A stretch of 64,000 nt of DNA from Piper betle (taxonomy: Eukaryota; Streptophyta; Magnoliopsida; Piperales; Piperaceae): positions 1-64,000 of the forward strand of contig JAURVB010000036.1 in NCBI GenBank assembly GCA_033002965.1, read 5' to 3'. Below the pieces are notes generated by a model. It was given only the letters and a program-made list of their open reading frames with translations, made no database searches and was not told the DNA's origin. Numbering within the stretch: position 1 is the stretch's first letter; each line of letters begins with the position of its first letter. Below, piece by piece: positions 46,843 to 59,720 of this stretch. The translations under genes and the position numbers were made by a program.

Positions 46843-48004
46843 TGCCTAAATGGTGGTTTTGAAATGTGACAATATATCTGCGTGTCGGGCTGCATTCAGG
46901 ATTGGAGACTAAAAGCTAGGAGTCTTTTTAGAGTTTATACCTCGAAAGCAGTACGTTCTACAGAATAAAAAGCACTTCTATCATAGGTAACTTTTAGTAT
47001 AAAGATGATGAGAATATATATTATGCATATATAAGTTCCTAATTTATTTGTAATATATATTGTGCTTCACCAAATGTAAAATGTAAAACTAAATGATGAT
47101 GCCTTGGGAGAGACAAAGGGCATCATTGCAAAAACCAGATGATTATTCCCTGGCAACGGGCCCATAGTATGATTTCGAAAAATATTGTCACATGTCACAA
47201 CCGAGTCGTCTATACATGCTCAGCTACCAGAATCCCACGGCAATCATTCCCCTTTTGTAAACGGCATCATATCAGCGTAGCAGTAATCGAGGCTCCATAA
47301 TCCATATTATAAAATCTTGTGTTTTATTTATTACATTAGACAACAATTTGCAAGTATACGGCACTAGTGCTACCCATGATATCCCCATAATTTTCTTTTG
47401 TGGGTAATTCTTATGTTTAGCTTCTGCATGAACTCCAACTTAATTAGGAGCTTATATTTTTATTTTCCAGTATAAACCATGCATCTAGTTATTCTAAAAG
47501 CCATTAGCTGCCTATAAGCGTCTTATATTTAATTTTATTTCCGGACTCTAAAAATTTTCAGCTTCTCAAATCAATTTTTATGAATGATTCTTAGAAAAGA
47601 CTGTGTAATTGGTCTTTATTTAACCTGATTTACAATTCAAGTAATAAAATTAATAAGATAAATTATTTTCTTTTTAGATGAATTAAATTAATAGTTAACT
47701 TGCATAGGACTTAAAAAGAATCTCTCCAATTTTGTAGACGTTATTATTGACTCATCTTAGGCGCTGAATGCTTTATAAGAACAGAGTTTAGTTATTACTA
47801 CAAAACAACCGCTACTTGTGTTAACCTTTACTTGTGCTAACAAAGGACACAAGTTACTATCTGTTTAGCCTTTGCAGTTTAACAATTAGGGACTAGACTC
47901 AATATGCTATAAAGTAGAATCGATTCAGGGTCGAATCTAAATTGACTTTGAGTTATTTATATATATTATTTTTTAATTAAATAAAAGATATTATACGAAA
48001 CAAG

Positions 48005-48027
48005 TATATATATATATATATATATAT
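48005..48027. repeat. (TA)n microsatellite
   Basis: A run of about 23 bases of alternating T and A. Confidence 0.95.
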
Positions 48028-49728
48028 TCTTAAGGAATTATTTATCGAGTTTCATTCAGTTAACCATGACATGTAGTCAATTCACGAAATCTTTAGAATA
48101 AAAAAAGAAGTTTTAAACTCATATTAGCATTTTATATAACATAAACTTGGAAAAATTATTAACACGTACGGCCCACTGCTGGCAACTACTTGGCTATGCA
48201 ACAGTATGATCGTTTGCAATTCTTATGAGGATATGATATTAAAATTTAACTACGTAATGGATGTATGTAATGCATTTTGGAAGTGAAGACACTGAAAAGA
48301 AGATTAATTTTCCTAGCATACTATTACGAAAATGATAGTGAATACGTCCTCTATAAGCAAATTTAGTTTTATTTTTATATTTTAACATAAATAAAAATTG
48401 ATTTTCACTTTGTTACCAACACACTTATATCCACATTAATAATTTTCATAATTTTTAATATATTTTTTAAGTAGTAAATAAAACTTATTTTGTTGTAATT
48501 TACATAAGTTATGTATTTGGTATTCTGAGTCAATAGAAATTTAACTTAATCGTTTGCCCACCTTAACTACTCTTTTTATCAGTTAAAAAATTAATAAAAT
48601 TTGACCTGATCCCTGATCATGGTGAAGAACCCTTCAAATCTTCATATTATTGTGTTAAAGGACTTTAATTTTTTTACCTTAAGGCTCATTTGGTGGCATA
48701 AAAAATATATAAAATGTATGAAATTTTCTTGGTTATAATTTACAAGGAATTAGTTATAATGTAAATTTGAGATGTAAAATCTCTTTACAAAATTTTTTCC
48801 CCCTTTTTTTGTGTTAAGAAAATTTGTTGTGATAAAATTTAAGGAACAACTTGGTAGCAATCATGCATCTTACTACAAATACTGTAAAAAATAGCTAATT
48901 TTTTTTATAGAAGATCAATATTCTTGCCATGAATTACAATTTATAAATTTCATAAATTTTTTATGTCTCTAATGCTAATCAAACAAGCCTTAATGTTTTA
49001 TTAATAAGGTGATTGTATTCAATGTATATTATCACTTTAACGATAGACTTCGAGCCAATTCCAATTTTATTTCGTGAACATTTAAAATTTGATTTTGAAG
49101 AGTTTTTAAAGAAAACTATTCACTAGCAGGTTAGAAATATAAAAGTCAGAAACTGCCAGACATTCTATCATATAAGTCACAGTAAGAGTTTTAGCGGTAC
49201 TGGTTCCTTGAATCGCGCCACCAATTACTGGAGTGGTACTCTACTTAACACTATGCGCATTATAGAGCTGTTTTGGGGTAGAAAAAACAAATATGGAAGG
49301 GCTAAAAACAGCTAGCATTGAATTTTAAAAATTAAAATTAAAATCAAAAGAATGAAGATTATATGTGGCCTATTGGCGGGCATAAATTCGAACCCGCTCA
49401 AGAACAAAATAAAATAAAATAAACATAATTTTGGCGTGCAATTCAATCACCTTCTATCAGGTAAAAAAAGACGGCATTACTTTCCACAATGTGTCCCCCT
49501 TAAAATTCAGAAACGTCAGATGGAGATCATGATCATGATGCCAAGATTGAGCATTATAATAACTCAATTGAGCACAAGATAAAACATTGGAGAACTATAA
49601 CCAACTTTCCTATATTCATGCTATCAAGAAGATAATCAACAATGGTATTCACATATAATAATTAGTTAATATCCATGGTTCAATCCACAAGTTCCATGCA
49701 TTTTCATTTCATTAAAATACTAATAATC

Positions 49729-50892
49729 CTACTGATCCGAAGAACAGATCCAGGAATCTACCATACCTTCACCTCTGGAAGATACATTATCGGGTCCGTT
49801 CACTGCATGAAAATGCGAGGAAGAAGCCGAGAAGTTTATCTTGCAGGAGCTGCTCCCATTGTACGTCGATCTTGTATTGTTCCCTTCCTCCCCATTTGCA
49901 GCTCCTGCTGTTTCTAACCAGTACTTACCACCATGATCGTCTTCCTCCGGCCTTGTTAATGGAGCTGATGCTAAGTCGTCCACCAAGCTCCCGGTTTTGA
50001 TCAAGCCCAAATCAATGGAGGAGGAAGAGACGGCCGTCGACATGCCTAGAGGTTTCTCCATGGTTGGGGCTGGTTGTGGTAGAGATTGGAAGGAGAAGAA
50101 CTGCTGGGCAGAGCTGTTTATGCCCAACATCTGTGTTGGGTCATGTTTGGAGATGCTGTTAATGGTGTTAGATGAGGCGGCAGTTGCGCCGATCATTAAC
50201 TGCTCGGGAAGATTGGAGGCGATGGTGGGAGGGAGGAGTGTGGGGGAGGAGAGCATGTCGAGCATGGAAGACACCGGCGCGGGGAAGAGCGAGCTAGCGG
50301 GGGATGGTTGGAACTTGTGGGCGAAAGGGTGGAGGAGGTAGTGCGGCGCCGCGGCGGTGCCGGAGCCGAAGATGTCGAGGTGGTGCGAGCGAGCGAAGGG
50401 GGAGGCAGCAGCGAAGGGCGGCGCTGGGATGCCGGTGAACTCCTGCACCATGGCCCGGAAGTTGGAGGTGTCGGTCGTGAGGACGGTGGTGGGCGCCCGC
50501 CGAGAGGCCCGAGACCGCTTCTTCGGATTGCGGGCTGCTGGCGGCGTTGCCACCGCCGTTGCCCCGCCGACGGTGGCCGGAGGAGAAGAAGAAGAAGCGG
50601 AGATCGGCGGGGTAGTGGTTGTGGTGATGGCGGTGGTGGTGGTGGGAGCTCTGTTCGATATCATGTCGAGGTTGAGGAGAGGGTTGGGAGGCGGTGATCG
50701 GGAGAAGTCCATGTCGAGGTAGTTGGAGAAGGGATCGAAGAGGGCCGGCGTTGGTAGTGGCTGTGGCGGGTCTTGTTGCTGGTCGGAGATCATTGCCGGA
50801 GTCAAGAAAGTGGACATGAATTCAGAGCGGGAGTCGTATTCGTCGTCGCCACCGCTTGATGATTGGATGCTATCACTGGTTCCAGACTCCAT
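49729..50892 (-). CDS. VQ-motif protein (plant transcriptional co-regulator)
   Basis: A single uninterrupted 387-residue frame. Residues 145-154 read FRAMVQEFTG, the FxxxVQxFTG signature of plant VQ proteins, followed by IPAPPF. Family members act in the nucleus by binding WRKY transcription factors through this motif and tune defence, stress and growth responses. KKRSRASRR at 124-132 is a likely nuclear localisation signal, consistent with that role. The N-terminus (SSSGGDDEYDSRSE at 11-24) and the C-terminal MVDSWICSSDQ look like conserved subgroup ends, supporting this ATG at 50892. The rest is low-complexity Pro/Ser/Thr/Ala, including a threonine run at 84-94, so mostly disordered. Absence of introns is usual in the family. 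GC content is far above the AT-rich flanks. I cannot assign it to a numbered VQ member. No damage is visible, so it is probably functional. Confidence 0.95.
   Translation of the reverse strand: MESGTSDSIQSSSGGDDEYDSRSEFMSTFLTPAMISDQQQDPPQPLPTPALFDPFSNYLDMDFSRSPPPNPLLNLDMISNRAPTTTTAITTTTTPPISASSSSPPATVGGATAVATPPAARNPKKRSRASRRAPTTVLTTDTSNFRAMVQEFTGIPAPPFAAASPFARSHHLDIFGSGTAAAPHYLLHPFAHKFQPSPASSLFPAPVSSMLDMLSSPTLLPPTIASNLPEQLMIGATAASSNTINSISKHDPTQMLGINSSAQQFFSFQSLPQPAPTMEKPLGMSTAVSSSSIDLGLIKTGSLVDDLASAPLTRPEEDDHGGKYWLETAGAANGEEGNNTRSTYNGSSSCKINFSASSSHFHAVNGPDNVSSRGEGMVDSWICSSDQ
50430..50461 (-). other. VQ motif FRAMVQEFTG
   Basis: The ten-residue core (residues 145-154) of the VQ domain, with invariant Val149-Gln150 and the FTG ending. 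In known family members these residues contact the WRKY DNA-binding domain. Confidence 0.92.
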
Positions 50893-51720
50893 AGCTTGAA
50901 GAAGATACGTACTAATTACAAGAGAGATGATGAAGTGATCCTAGCATGTAATCTTATGAACCATGAATTGGTAGTAATGAATGTGAAAGAGGGGCCTAAA
51001 AGGGGAGCACCCATCAATCATGAAAGCTCTGATCTGCAATTCTGGGCACCATCTTCAAGTTCGCTTCCAAACCATTATTTGAGGGGAGGTATGATTGTGG
51101 TGGATATATAATGGAAGAAAGATGATATTAGATCATCTCTTTAATTTCTAAATAGAACCACTTAACCAGATGATGTATACAGAAATATTTAGGGTTGTGG
51201 AGGAAGAGTGAGTGGGAGAAGCTTCCTTGGCTAAAAGAAATGTGGCTTTCTTCTCATAAGTGAGCTTAAAAGATCGCCTAGAGACTGCAGCCTCATGGTG
51301 GGGACGCCATTACAAAGTAGCAGGTCATGGTGGTAGACAATCAAATAATACAGAAAGAAAGATCAGAGGAGAAGATGGAGGAGAAGGGGCTTGTTGTATG
51401 CTCAAGACAAAAGTTTTTAAGGTGTGAAACGAAGAATACATGTTTGGAAGCGGAGGATAAATCTCGTGAGGTGTTTTATAACAAAGAAAAAGGTTAGAAG
51501 GGAACGAGGTAGGAGGAAAACCAAACTCTGGTTAACAAAGTGGTTGAAGAGACAGAAAGCAGAATATGTAGGAGACCCACCTCCACCATCGCCCATGCTG
51601 TTCATCTCTCCGTCAACCTACTCTTAGTAAAGAAATTTAAAAAGGCCTTTGCACATAACTACTTAGTATATCATAAATCTTCTACCATAGACTCCGTAAG
51701 ATTTTTCCTCATGCCCGTTT
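50893..51720 (-). promoter_or_regulatory. Upstream region of the VQ gene
   Basis: No other gene is seen in this interval; open frames at 51417-51627 are short and lack motifs. It is less AT-rich than the DNA beyond 51720, consistent with promoter and leader sequence. Confidence 0.4.
51104..51111 (-). promoter_or_regulatory. Possible TATA box of the VQ gene
   Basis: On the minus strand TTATATATCC lies about 213 bases upstream of the ATG at 50892. That would allow a leader of about 180 bases. No experimental or comparative support is available here. Confidence 0.4.
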
Positions 51721-54700
51721 AGTTGACGTGAAAATGTGAATAAAAATATTTTCATAAGAAATATAAATATAATGAAATAAAAAGATACGAAATTTTTTAA
51801 AAAATTTATTATATATTTAGATAATAAGAAAATAAGATTAAAAATTTTTTTGACTAAATTTTAAGACATCCAAATATTAAAAAAAATTTACCTTTAAATT
51901 TTATATTTTTTTTCGTATAATTTAAAGACAACTTAACAATCTTTTAATAAACTGTACAATTTTAAGATGAGTATCCTTTGATATCCTTGAAGATCAAATC
52001 CCTATTAATACCTTACGTACGTCTACAATTGGTGTGGGAGGCCACACTAATTAAAAGAAAAATTCAAGATTATAAATTACGTTGATTTGGATGTGGAAAA
52101 ATATTTTTCAAGTGTTGTTTAAAGAGATATATCATGCAATTTTATCATAACATTAAAAAAAGGTAGGCAAATGTTGGATGCGATAAGAAAGAATATGAGA
52201 AATCTAGAAGCATTGATATTATCCAACAAAAAAAGTTGAAAGAAAGGATCCATAATCCAGACTTCAAATTTTTGGAGCGGGTGGATTGACAGAAGAAGAA
52301 GAAGAAAGAAGTGCATAACTTTTTGTATTATAATGTCCAAAAATTTTCAAAGCTGGCTGGTGAATGTGAGATGCAACTTATCTATCAGTTTGAGTACCAT
52401 TGTACTGAGTCAAAAGGCAACTATAGATTGATTAGGAAAAATAATACTTGAATATTATACACCTTATCTTAGACCATACTTAGCCTTTTTAATCGTTAGT
52501 CTGTAGAAAAACAATAGTTTGCAACTTTGCATGTAGTCCATTTCATTTTATTCACTCATCCTTGTTTGAGAGGTTAGAATAGTTCAACTACAACTACGTT
52601 TGATGCAACTGTCAACCTGAAAAAGTAAAATAAAAACCGATCAAAGCCTAAGCATGTGATTATAGATTATTCATGTGTTAAGGCTAGGCGCTAAACACAC
52701 AAGTAAAAGGTGCATATGAGGTTTTTGGCCGTACAGTTAGGTGGTTGGGATCTATCACAAAGCACTTGTAGACCCAAAACTCTATAACTCAGTCACAACT
52801 TATAGCACCTTATTTGTTTGCTTGGTTTACAAATTTTTTCATTTTAGAAATTGATTTAATTAAAAAAATTTATGATTAAGATAAATATATTTGAAGCATT
52901 GGGCTAATCAACAAAAAATTCATAACTCTAAGGGATATTCTTGATAAAATTAAGGATTTGTAATTAATAATTGGCTCTTATCAATAAAAAGGAAAGTCAA
53001 TATTGACCTCTCAATATTAAAAGCATAAGATTTAACCAATTAAAATATAATAAAAATAAAAGATAATAATAAATCAAATAATTATAATTTATCTCATCGT
53101 TCAACTAAAATCTATCTTTAAAATTAATCATAATTTATATTTAAGGTATTATATTATTATAGCCTTTTATTATTCAACAAGATCATTTATTTATAAAACT
53201 AGAATTTATCTGTAAATCTTGCCTAGTCTGTACAAAGGGGGTCAATCATTTATGTCTTAGCGGGTTAACTACTGTTAGCAAATTCCATCTCTTGAATATT
53301 TATCAATCTCAAAGTTACAAATCTTGTTTTCTAATTTTGAATGGTACCAAGTGGTGGGACCTTTGTAAATAAACCACTAGCATTGCTTTATGCCTGCCTA
53401 CTTGATTCAAGCCATATTTTTAATCCTTGTTTGACTCTAAAAACTTTATTTTGTTAGTATGAGAAAAATGTAAAGCACGTGGTAATTTTAAATGATCACC
53501 TTATTAAAATTAGCACATATGTAATATATTATTAAAAATTTAATGTTTTTAAAATGTATTTAGTATTTAAATTAATTATAATTACCTTAAAATGACCTAC
53601 CCCTATACTTTCCCATAAGCAAACATCTTTCCCCCTTACACGTAAAGTGAATAAAAGAGGAAATATTTTTATTTGTGGGAGAACACACATGGGTGGACTG
53701 ATATAAGATAATCATAATTATTCTGGGCTCTCAATTAAACACAATCATATTTAATTTGTATACGAAGTAATTACCGTAATATTACTTTTTTCTAAAAAAT
53801 ATAATAAATATAACTTCTTTTGATTTAAAATTTTCATATTATTTACTCTAGCTTCGCTCCAACTAAACTGAACGTAATAACTTTTTTTCAACCAGTATCA
53901 GCTGTGCTAGTTAAGAGTATCAAAAATTGGCGTTGCGACCTACAAGTTTGTCCTAGTTATAGCAGAAAGAGCGCCGTCGTAAGATTGGATTCTTTGAAAA
54001 TATATATCGTTAAAGAAGAAGGTTAGAATTTCTTCATAGTTGATGCTATTCCTAAGTCTCCAAACTTCATTATCAACAATAACAAACTTGAGTAGCAACG
54101 AAGCCCGATCAATCAACTTTCAAAAGCTCAAACAAAAATGAATGATATCTATAGGTCGGGCGGCGTGTATGTCTAATTGGCCATCTTACCGAAATTGACC
54201 GACTAAATTTGACCGAAGAACATGGACATTGCTTCGTCTAATTAAATGAGCAACCGAGCATTCGAAATTTTATTAGTAATAATTAGTAATTACATAATAT
54301 ACATATTAAATATATATTTAGAAGTCTTAAAACTTATAGCATAGTACAAAAAATCATAAATCATTGTTGTTGGTTCATATATTCACATCAATACAAACGT
54401 GTGTATCAAATAAAAATTCTCAAAATAACTAATAAAACAAAATTACATATTTATAAATCAAAATATCCCAAAATAAAAATTTAATTAACATAAGCAAAAT
54501 ATCATGACTAGTTAATTAAAGTGAGACAAAGTATAAAGATTAATATGATTAATAATAACATGATAATTCAACAAATCAAGTATAACCAAATCATTAAAAA
54601 ACTCATTAAATAATCAATATATTATGACTTATTTAATTTTTTAAAGCAAGACAACAGAAATTTATACTATTGTGATTAATAACAAAATAAATTAGCAAAT

Positions 54701-55083
54701 CAATTTATTAGCAAATTATTAATAAAATCATTAAAAAATCAACATATCATGACCAATTTAAATGAAAATTATTATTATTATCTTAGGTTTTATTAAAATA
54801 ATATTTTGTTAAAAAATTATTTAAGGTGATATAAGTCCTTAATATATTTATTTTAACTCGAGTTGATGTCAAACTAGTACATTAAAATTATTTTTAAAAT
54901 TTTACTAGTGACAATACCAAAGTTCTGACCAATAAAAATACGCTATATAATCGGTTTAATTTAATAAAATTGGTATTCAATATATTATACCGAATCAAAT
55001 CTCATGTAATTACACTTATATATATTAAAAAAATTCATGTTAGCAAATAAGATTGGGTTGTCCATTGGTTTGGTATTAAATAC
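51721..55083. other. AT-rich intergenic DNA, no gene seen
   Basis: Long AT-rich stretches with no credible open frame, RNA gene or recognisable repeat. ORF 52119-52340 (minus) has no motif. The end of the LINE is near 55080. Confidence 0.4.
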
Positions 55084-55520
55084 TTACGTAGTTGGCCTTG
55101 TTCGCAAATAAAAAGGGCCGGTTTGGCATTGAATACAGGGGTATTTGGCCCTTGGTTCAAACCCTTCTAGGTGGAACTTGAGAATTCTTTTAAAAAACAA
55201 TGTCCAGACGATGGACATGTCCGAGCTCAATGAACAAGTCGAACAGTAGGTGGGTCGGATGAACTTTGTCAAAGGCTTGTCCGATGTCCGTCTGACCCTC
55301 TGCAGAACAGCAAAGAGTGTGGATCGAATTATTTTATAGTGACAGAAAAGATCAAGGGTAGTTTCTTCCTCACAGCCACAGAGGAGACACATGGGATCTG
55401 AAATAGGGATTCTTCTTTTTAGAAGATACGGCATCATAGGTAGATTATCACAACCAATTTTCCAACAAAACACAAGCATAGTCAGAAGACTAAGCTGTCC
55501 CCAAGTTTTCCAACTAAGAG
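55084..55520 (-). pseudogene. LINE zinc-binding (zf-RVT) C-terminal domain
   Basis: WKIGCDNLPMMPYLLKRRIP, then DPMCLLCGCEEETTLDLFCHY, fits the reverse-transcriptase-associated zinc-binding domain (CxxC...ExExxxHLFxxC pattern) at the end of plant LINE ORF2. The usual His before LF is replaced by Asp. The frame stays open to 55084. Confidence 0.85.
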
Positions 55521-56129
55521 AGAATGAAGAAGAATTAGATCATCTATCAATACGATATTTATAACAAGACTTCACAGAGAATCTTTTAGCCTTAGATATA
55601 CACCACATCAATTTATAATCCCTTCTATCATTCAAAGCCATTAACTTTAATATATTCTCAGCATCGCATAATTTAAACATTTCTACGATGAGATAAGCAT
55701 TCCACTTTAGACCATTTGAAACAAGAGAATAAACTGGCTAAGAAGCCTAAAGACTAAATCTCGGGTTGAGTCTTGGTATATAATTTGGAGCATTTGGAAC
55801 TCAAGGATGAAGTCCAAGTCTAACGCTTCCCCCATTGCCAACAGACCAATAAACATTGCCTTGAAGAATTTGGAAGCCTTTACTCACACTTTTCCCAGCA
55901 AATGATCCTTGATATGCAAAGATGAGTGCCACGATCCACCATTCTTTTCATACTTAATCATCATAACTCTACCAAGTAGAGAAGAGGACTAGAGATAATC
56001 TTCCAAGCCATTTTACCGAGAAGAGATAAATTCATTGTATGCAAGGATCTAATTCCCAAACTCCCCTCATCCTTTGGTAAGTAAATTTCATTCCATGCCT
56101 TCAGTCTACAAAATTTTTCGGAGTTCATC

Positions 56130-57500
56130 CCCCACCAGAATTTGAATTGCTTCTTATTAATATTCTTAATATATAATAGATGTTGGCATCTTAAAGAAGC
56201 TCATCACATAGTTGGCCATAACATTAGTAACTGAGTTAAAAAGACATGTTCTACTAACTTGTGAGAGGCGCTTTCCATTCCAAGACTTGATTCTAGAAGA
56301 AATTTTTACTAGAACTTGGAACCACCTGATTCTACTCTTGTCCCAAAACATATGTAGGCCAAGATATTTAAAACCCTCAATCATTGTTCTAAAATTTTTG
56401 AAATAGATCTCCTTCTTAAAGTAGAGAGACCATGAGGAAAGAGAATTGATGATTTAAAAATATTGATCAATAGACGAGACATAGCTTCATTCTTATCCAA
56501 GATATGCTTGTTATGTTGTAGCTCTTATATTAGCATTGCAGAAAAGGAAAGTATCATCTCCAAACATAAGATGGGAAATAGAAGGACCATGTCTTGCAAC
56601 CTTAATTCCATGAACCCAATTATTATTGTAAGCAATCCTTCAAAAGTCGAGAGAGACCCTCAACTCCTGAAAAGAAAAAAGAAAACGGGGGAAAATGGAT
56701 CACCTTGCCTTAATCCTCTAGTAAGCTTAGATAAACCATAAAGAGGACCATTGATCTTGACAGAGAATCAACTATAACTAATGCATTTATAAATAAGACA
56801 ACACTAAGTTTGATAAAACCCCAAACACTAGATTATATTTAAAATATAGTTCTATTCTAGCCTGCCATGAGCCTGTGATATATCAATCCTCAGAAAACAC
56901 CAACCCACCATACTCTTGTTCTTCTTGATTGCTTTGAAACATCCCTAAGCAATTAAGTCATTATTAACTATTTATCAACTCCTTAGCCCAAACACTTTGC
57001 AAAACCATCTTATGCCTCCTAACCAAGAGTTTTGATATAATTTTGTAAATTTCATTAGATAGACTTATTGGTCTAAAAGCAGATAAATGCTTGACCCCAT
57101 TATGTTTATAAATAGGGAGCAAATAATACTTGTTAAAAGGAGGATATTCAAATTTCTTCATCAAAGAAAGATTGGACAAGCCTAACCACATCCTTAAATA
57201 TGATGTCCCAAGATGACTTAAAAATATGACCATTTAGACCGTCAGGCCAGGAGTCTTCCAGGGGTTTAAGCGCATAACAACATTTGGGATTTCCTTGTAT
57301 GTGACAATAGATGTACGCAAAATATTCTCCTGATGAATAATAATAGGATGAAATAATTCACTAACCGCAGGGAGACTGTTGAAGTCATTAATTGTCATAA
57401 CTGTCCCCCAGGTGTGTATGAATGTATTAGCAAAATCCCCCTCCTTTTCGATTACAAAGTCATCCTTAAGAATGAGAGTGTATTTTAACACGCCACATAT
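56130..57500 (-). pseudogene. LINE reverse transcriptase remnant
   Basis: Blocks in order on the minus strand: NPWKTPGLTV at about 57240 (KxPGPDG equivalent), FNKYYLLPIYK and FRPISLSNEIYKIISK at 57050-57160, RQGDPFSPVFFF at 56655-56705, GPSISHLMFGDDTFLF at about 56540-56590, and FKYLGLHMF...KISSRIKSWNGKRLS near 56240-56380. The catalytic box normally ADD reads GDD, so both aspartates survive. Frameshifts separate the blocks. Confidence 0.88.
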
Positions 57501-57599
57501 TCAATTCAACCTTTATGATGAAAATACTTGGTGTTCTGATCACCCAAAAGCCTTCTATTTCTAAAATATTTTCCACTTAATAAGGAGATCCTCTAAGAG

Positions 57600-58482
57600 C
57601 ATATGTTCTACTAAAATATTGGAAGAACAGCTGGCAGGAATAAATTGTCTGGAAACTTTACTTTGGAGCTCCTCCATTCTTCTATATAACTTCCCAAACT
57701 TATCCTAATCCCAATCAAATAAAATTTGGCCAATATGACGAGAGTTATTAAGTCCATGATCCTTCCGGGTTCATTAAAAAGTCCAACCATTGGCCGTAGA
57801 AATTCCTCTGATGTGATCCAAAAATTTTAAACCGAAAAGGTCTAATACCTTTTCATTGAGGCAATGGCATTATATCTACCAAAATAGGGTAGTAGTGGTT
57901 AGACAGGCCATGGTCCAAATGGGGAACCTTGGTTTGGGGATAAGATAAGGTACAAGAGGTTGGCGCACTTTACCTAATCTAAAAATAATACGACCAAAAC
58001 CAGATTGCATATTGGACTCGGTGTGCCTATTTCCAATGAAGCCCAAATCTATGAGATTAGACTTGGGCTTCTATTGGAAAGATGAAAGCTATGATCCACC
58101 AACTTTCCCAACACAATCAAGGACTAAATTGAGATCCCCACAAATAAGTCATGGCTCATCATTAGTGAGTAAAAAGGAATTTATGTTCCAGCTTAGGAGG
58201 GCCATAAAGTCCTCCAAAGGTGAAAGTTCTAGATAGATGAGGGTCCTTAATATGCGCATGTATAGAAGAATCTTTATCAAGAATAGTAATATTAATACCT
58301 TTCCTCCAAAAAAGAGCATAACCCAAATTCACCTTTACAAGACACAAAGCAAAAATCATATATATTGCCCCATCTCCTTAATAATGACTCATATTTAATA
58401 GAAGATGTCTTAGGTTCTGATAAAGCTCAGCAGGGAAGGATTTCCCACCAGCTCCACTTATATTCCAAGCAACAATAATCAT
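57600..58482 (-). pseudogene. LINE endonuclease domain remnant
   Basis: The ATG at 58482 opens MIIVAWNISGAGGKSFP, the usual start of plant LINE ORF2 (WNxRGAG), followed by a stop after about 34 codons. Further left the frame at 58162-58359 shows VNLGYALFWRKGINITIL and a GGLYGPP segment. LICGDLN at 58128-58148 is the catalytic GDxN motif, with a TGA where the family has Trp just before it. The domain would nick target DNA. Confidence 0.82.
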
Positions 58483-58800
58483 ATTGAAATGGACTTGGAA
58501 CAGTAAAAGGAAAGGTAATAGGAGAAGACCTGAAGTGGAATAATATTTTGTGTCTCCTCCTCACCAACTTCAATAGTGATCGATCTACCATAGTGAGGAT
58601 CTGAAGCAATTATCCTAGAGGTCTGACTCTCCTGGCTCCCATTGTAGAGAATTACTGGAGCATTCACACCAGCCCATTCAAGAAAGTTTGCCAATTGAGG
58701 ATCCTCCCAAGAAGAGGCCACTTGATTCACCAACAAAGAGTTGAGTCTTTGAAAATTCTCCATATTGGAGAGAACACCATCACCATCTTTAAGCATAAGG
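58483..58800 (-). pseudogene. LINE ORF1-side remnant
   Basis: An open frame of 105 codons (58796-58479) directly upstream of and overlapping the ORF2 start. I see no zinc knuckle, so naming it ORF1 rests on position only. Confidence 0.45.
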
Positions 58801-59235
58801 TCAGCCGTACAAAGGACCTCAACAATCAGTAACCCATTCTAAACCACAAGCCAAGTATTACTATATGAAATTAAGTGTCTCATAAATTAATTTCCTATTA
58901 ATTTTTAAGATTTTTAATAATTTCACAATAATAAATTTAATATATAAATGCTCGGAATAATCTAAGTCCTATGAACAGAACTAAAATCCCACTGCCATGC
59001 AAACAATTTTGAGAAAAGGATAGTCCAATAATAGAGTCCTCCAGCTGTCGCGACTTTACCCATCCTTCTGTGCTCATACCTGCGGAGGCACTTCCGCATT
59101 AGTGATAAAAACACTAAACCGTATAATTAAATAAAATAAGTCCATAAACTCCCTATCATTATCTATAATAATGGGTGTTGCGACCATTCCAACATGTCCA
59201 TTCATTAGCTGATAGTTCAATCTACCATGCCAATC

Positions 59236-59480
59236 AATCCACCATGTCCGTTATCGGCTGGCGAGTCCAATCCACCATGTCCGTTATCGGCTGGCGAGTC
59301 CAATCCACCATGTCCGTTATCGGCTGGCGAGTCCAATCCACCATGTCTGTTATCGGCTGGCGAGTCCAATCCACCATGTCCGTTATCGGCTGGCGAGTCC
59401 AATCCACCATGAGTCCAATCCACCATGTCCGTAATTAGCTAGGAGTCCAATCCACCATGTCCGTAATTAGCTAGGAGTCC
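59236..59480. repeat. 33-bp tandem array, short and irregular (copy E)
   Basis: About five regular units of GAGTCCAATCCACCATGTCC plus GTTATCGGCTGGC, then truncated versions. Because 33 is a multiple of three, several frames stay open through it on both strands; these are not genes. Confidence 0.9.
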
Positions 59481-59715
59481 AATTCGCCATCCAATCCACC
59501 ATGTCCATTATCGGCTGATGGGTTAGTCCACCATATTCATAATTGGCTGGCGAGTCCAATCCGCCATGTCCAATTTTTGTATTATGGTTGTTAGATCCAT
59601 TCTGACATGTCTATTATTGGATTATGAAGGGCATAACCCATGTCAGACTGAGTCAATTCCTTGACCCCATTTGCACTGGTGCATGGTGGTCGAATCTGGG
59701 CTCAGGTTGACCAGG

Positions 59716-59720
59716 TTGTC
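59716..59720. repeat. TTGTC repeat at left edge of the 59721 LTR
   Basis: TTGTC here and at 62712-62716 bracket the LTR, as a target-site duplication would. Confidence 0.8.

Larger units (their letters stand above)
46561..49728. other. AT-rich intergenic DNA downstream of the VQ gene
   Basis: No gene is supported. It holds two AT microsatellites. The last few hundred bases probably include the 3' untranslated region of the VQ gene (minus strand); I could not fix a polyadenylation site. Confidence 0.4.
55084..58827 (-). mobile_element. Decayed L1-type LINE retrotransposon
   Basis: Reading leftward: the end of an ORF1-like frame (58796-58479), the endonuclease start, reverse transcriptase blocks, and a zinc-binding reverse-transcriptase C-terminal domain. 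Stops and frameshifts occur throughout, so it is inactive. Its 5' side is cut by an LTR fragment at about 58828, and 140 bases of it (58688-58827) are duplicated at 62712-62849. Confidence 0.88.
58828..59720 (-). repeat. LTR fragment (copy E) with 33-bp tandem array
   Basis: Read on the plus strand, AGCCACAAG/ACCACAAGCCAAGT, TAGTCCAATAATAGAGTCCT, CTGCGGAGGC and the TGAGTCAATTCCTTGACCCC block are collinear with the reverse complement of 13906-15081 and with 15172-16245. Its LTR 3' terminus is joined to the LINE at about 58828. It ends TTGACCAGGTTGTC against the LTR at 59721. Together with 140 bases of LINE it is duplicated at 62712. Confidence 0.75.

Noticed and set aside
50308..50722. Plus-strand open frames of 121-129 codons and 49997-50341
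   Set aside because: They are antisense shadows of the VQ coding sequence, Gly/Arg-rich from the GC-rich gene, with no motif of their own.
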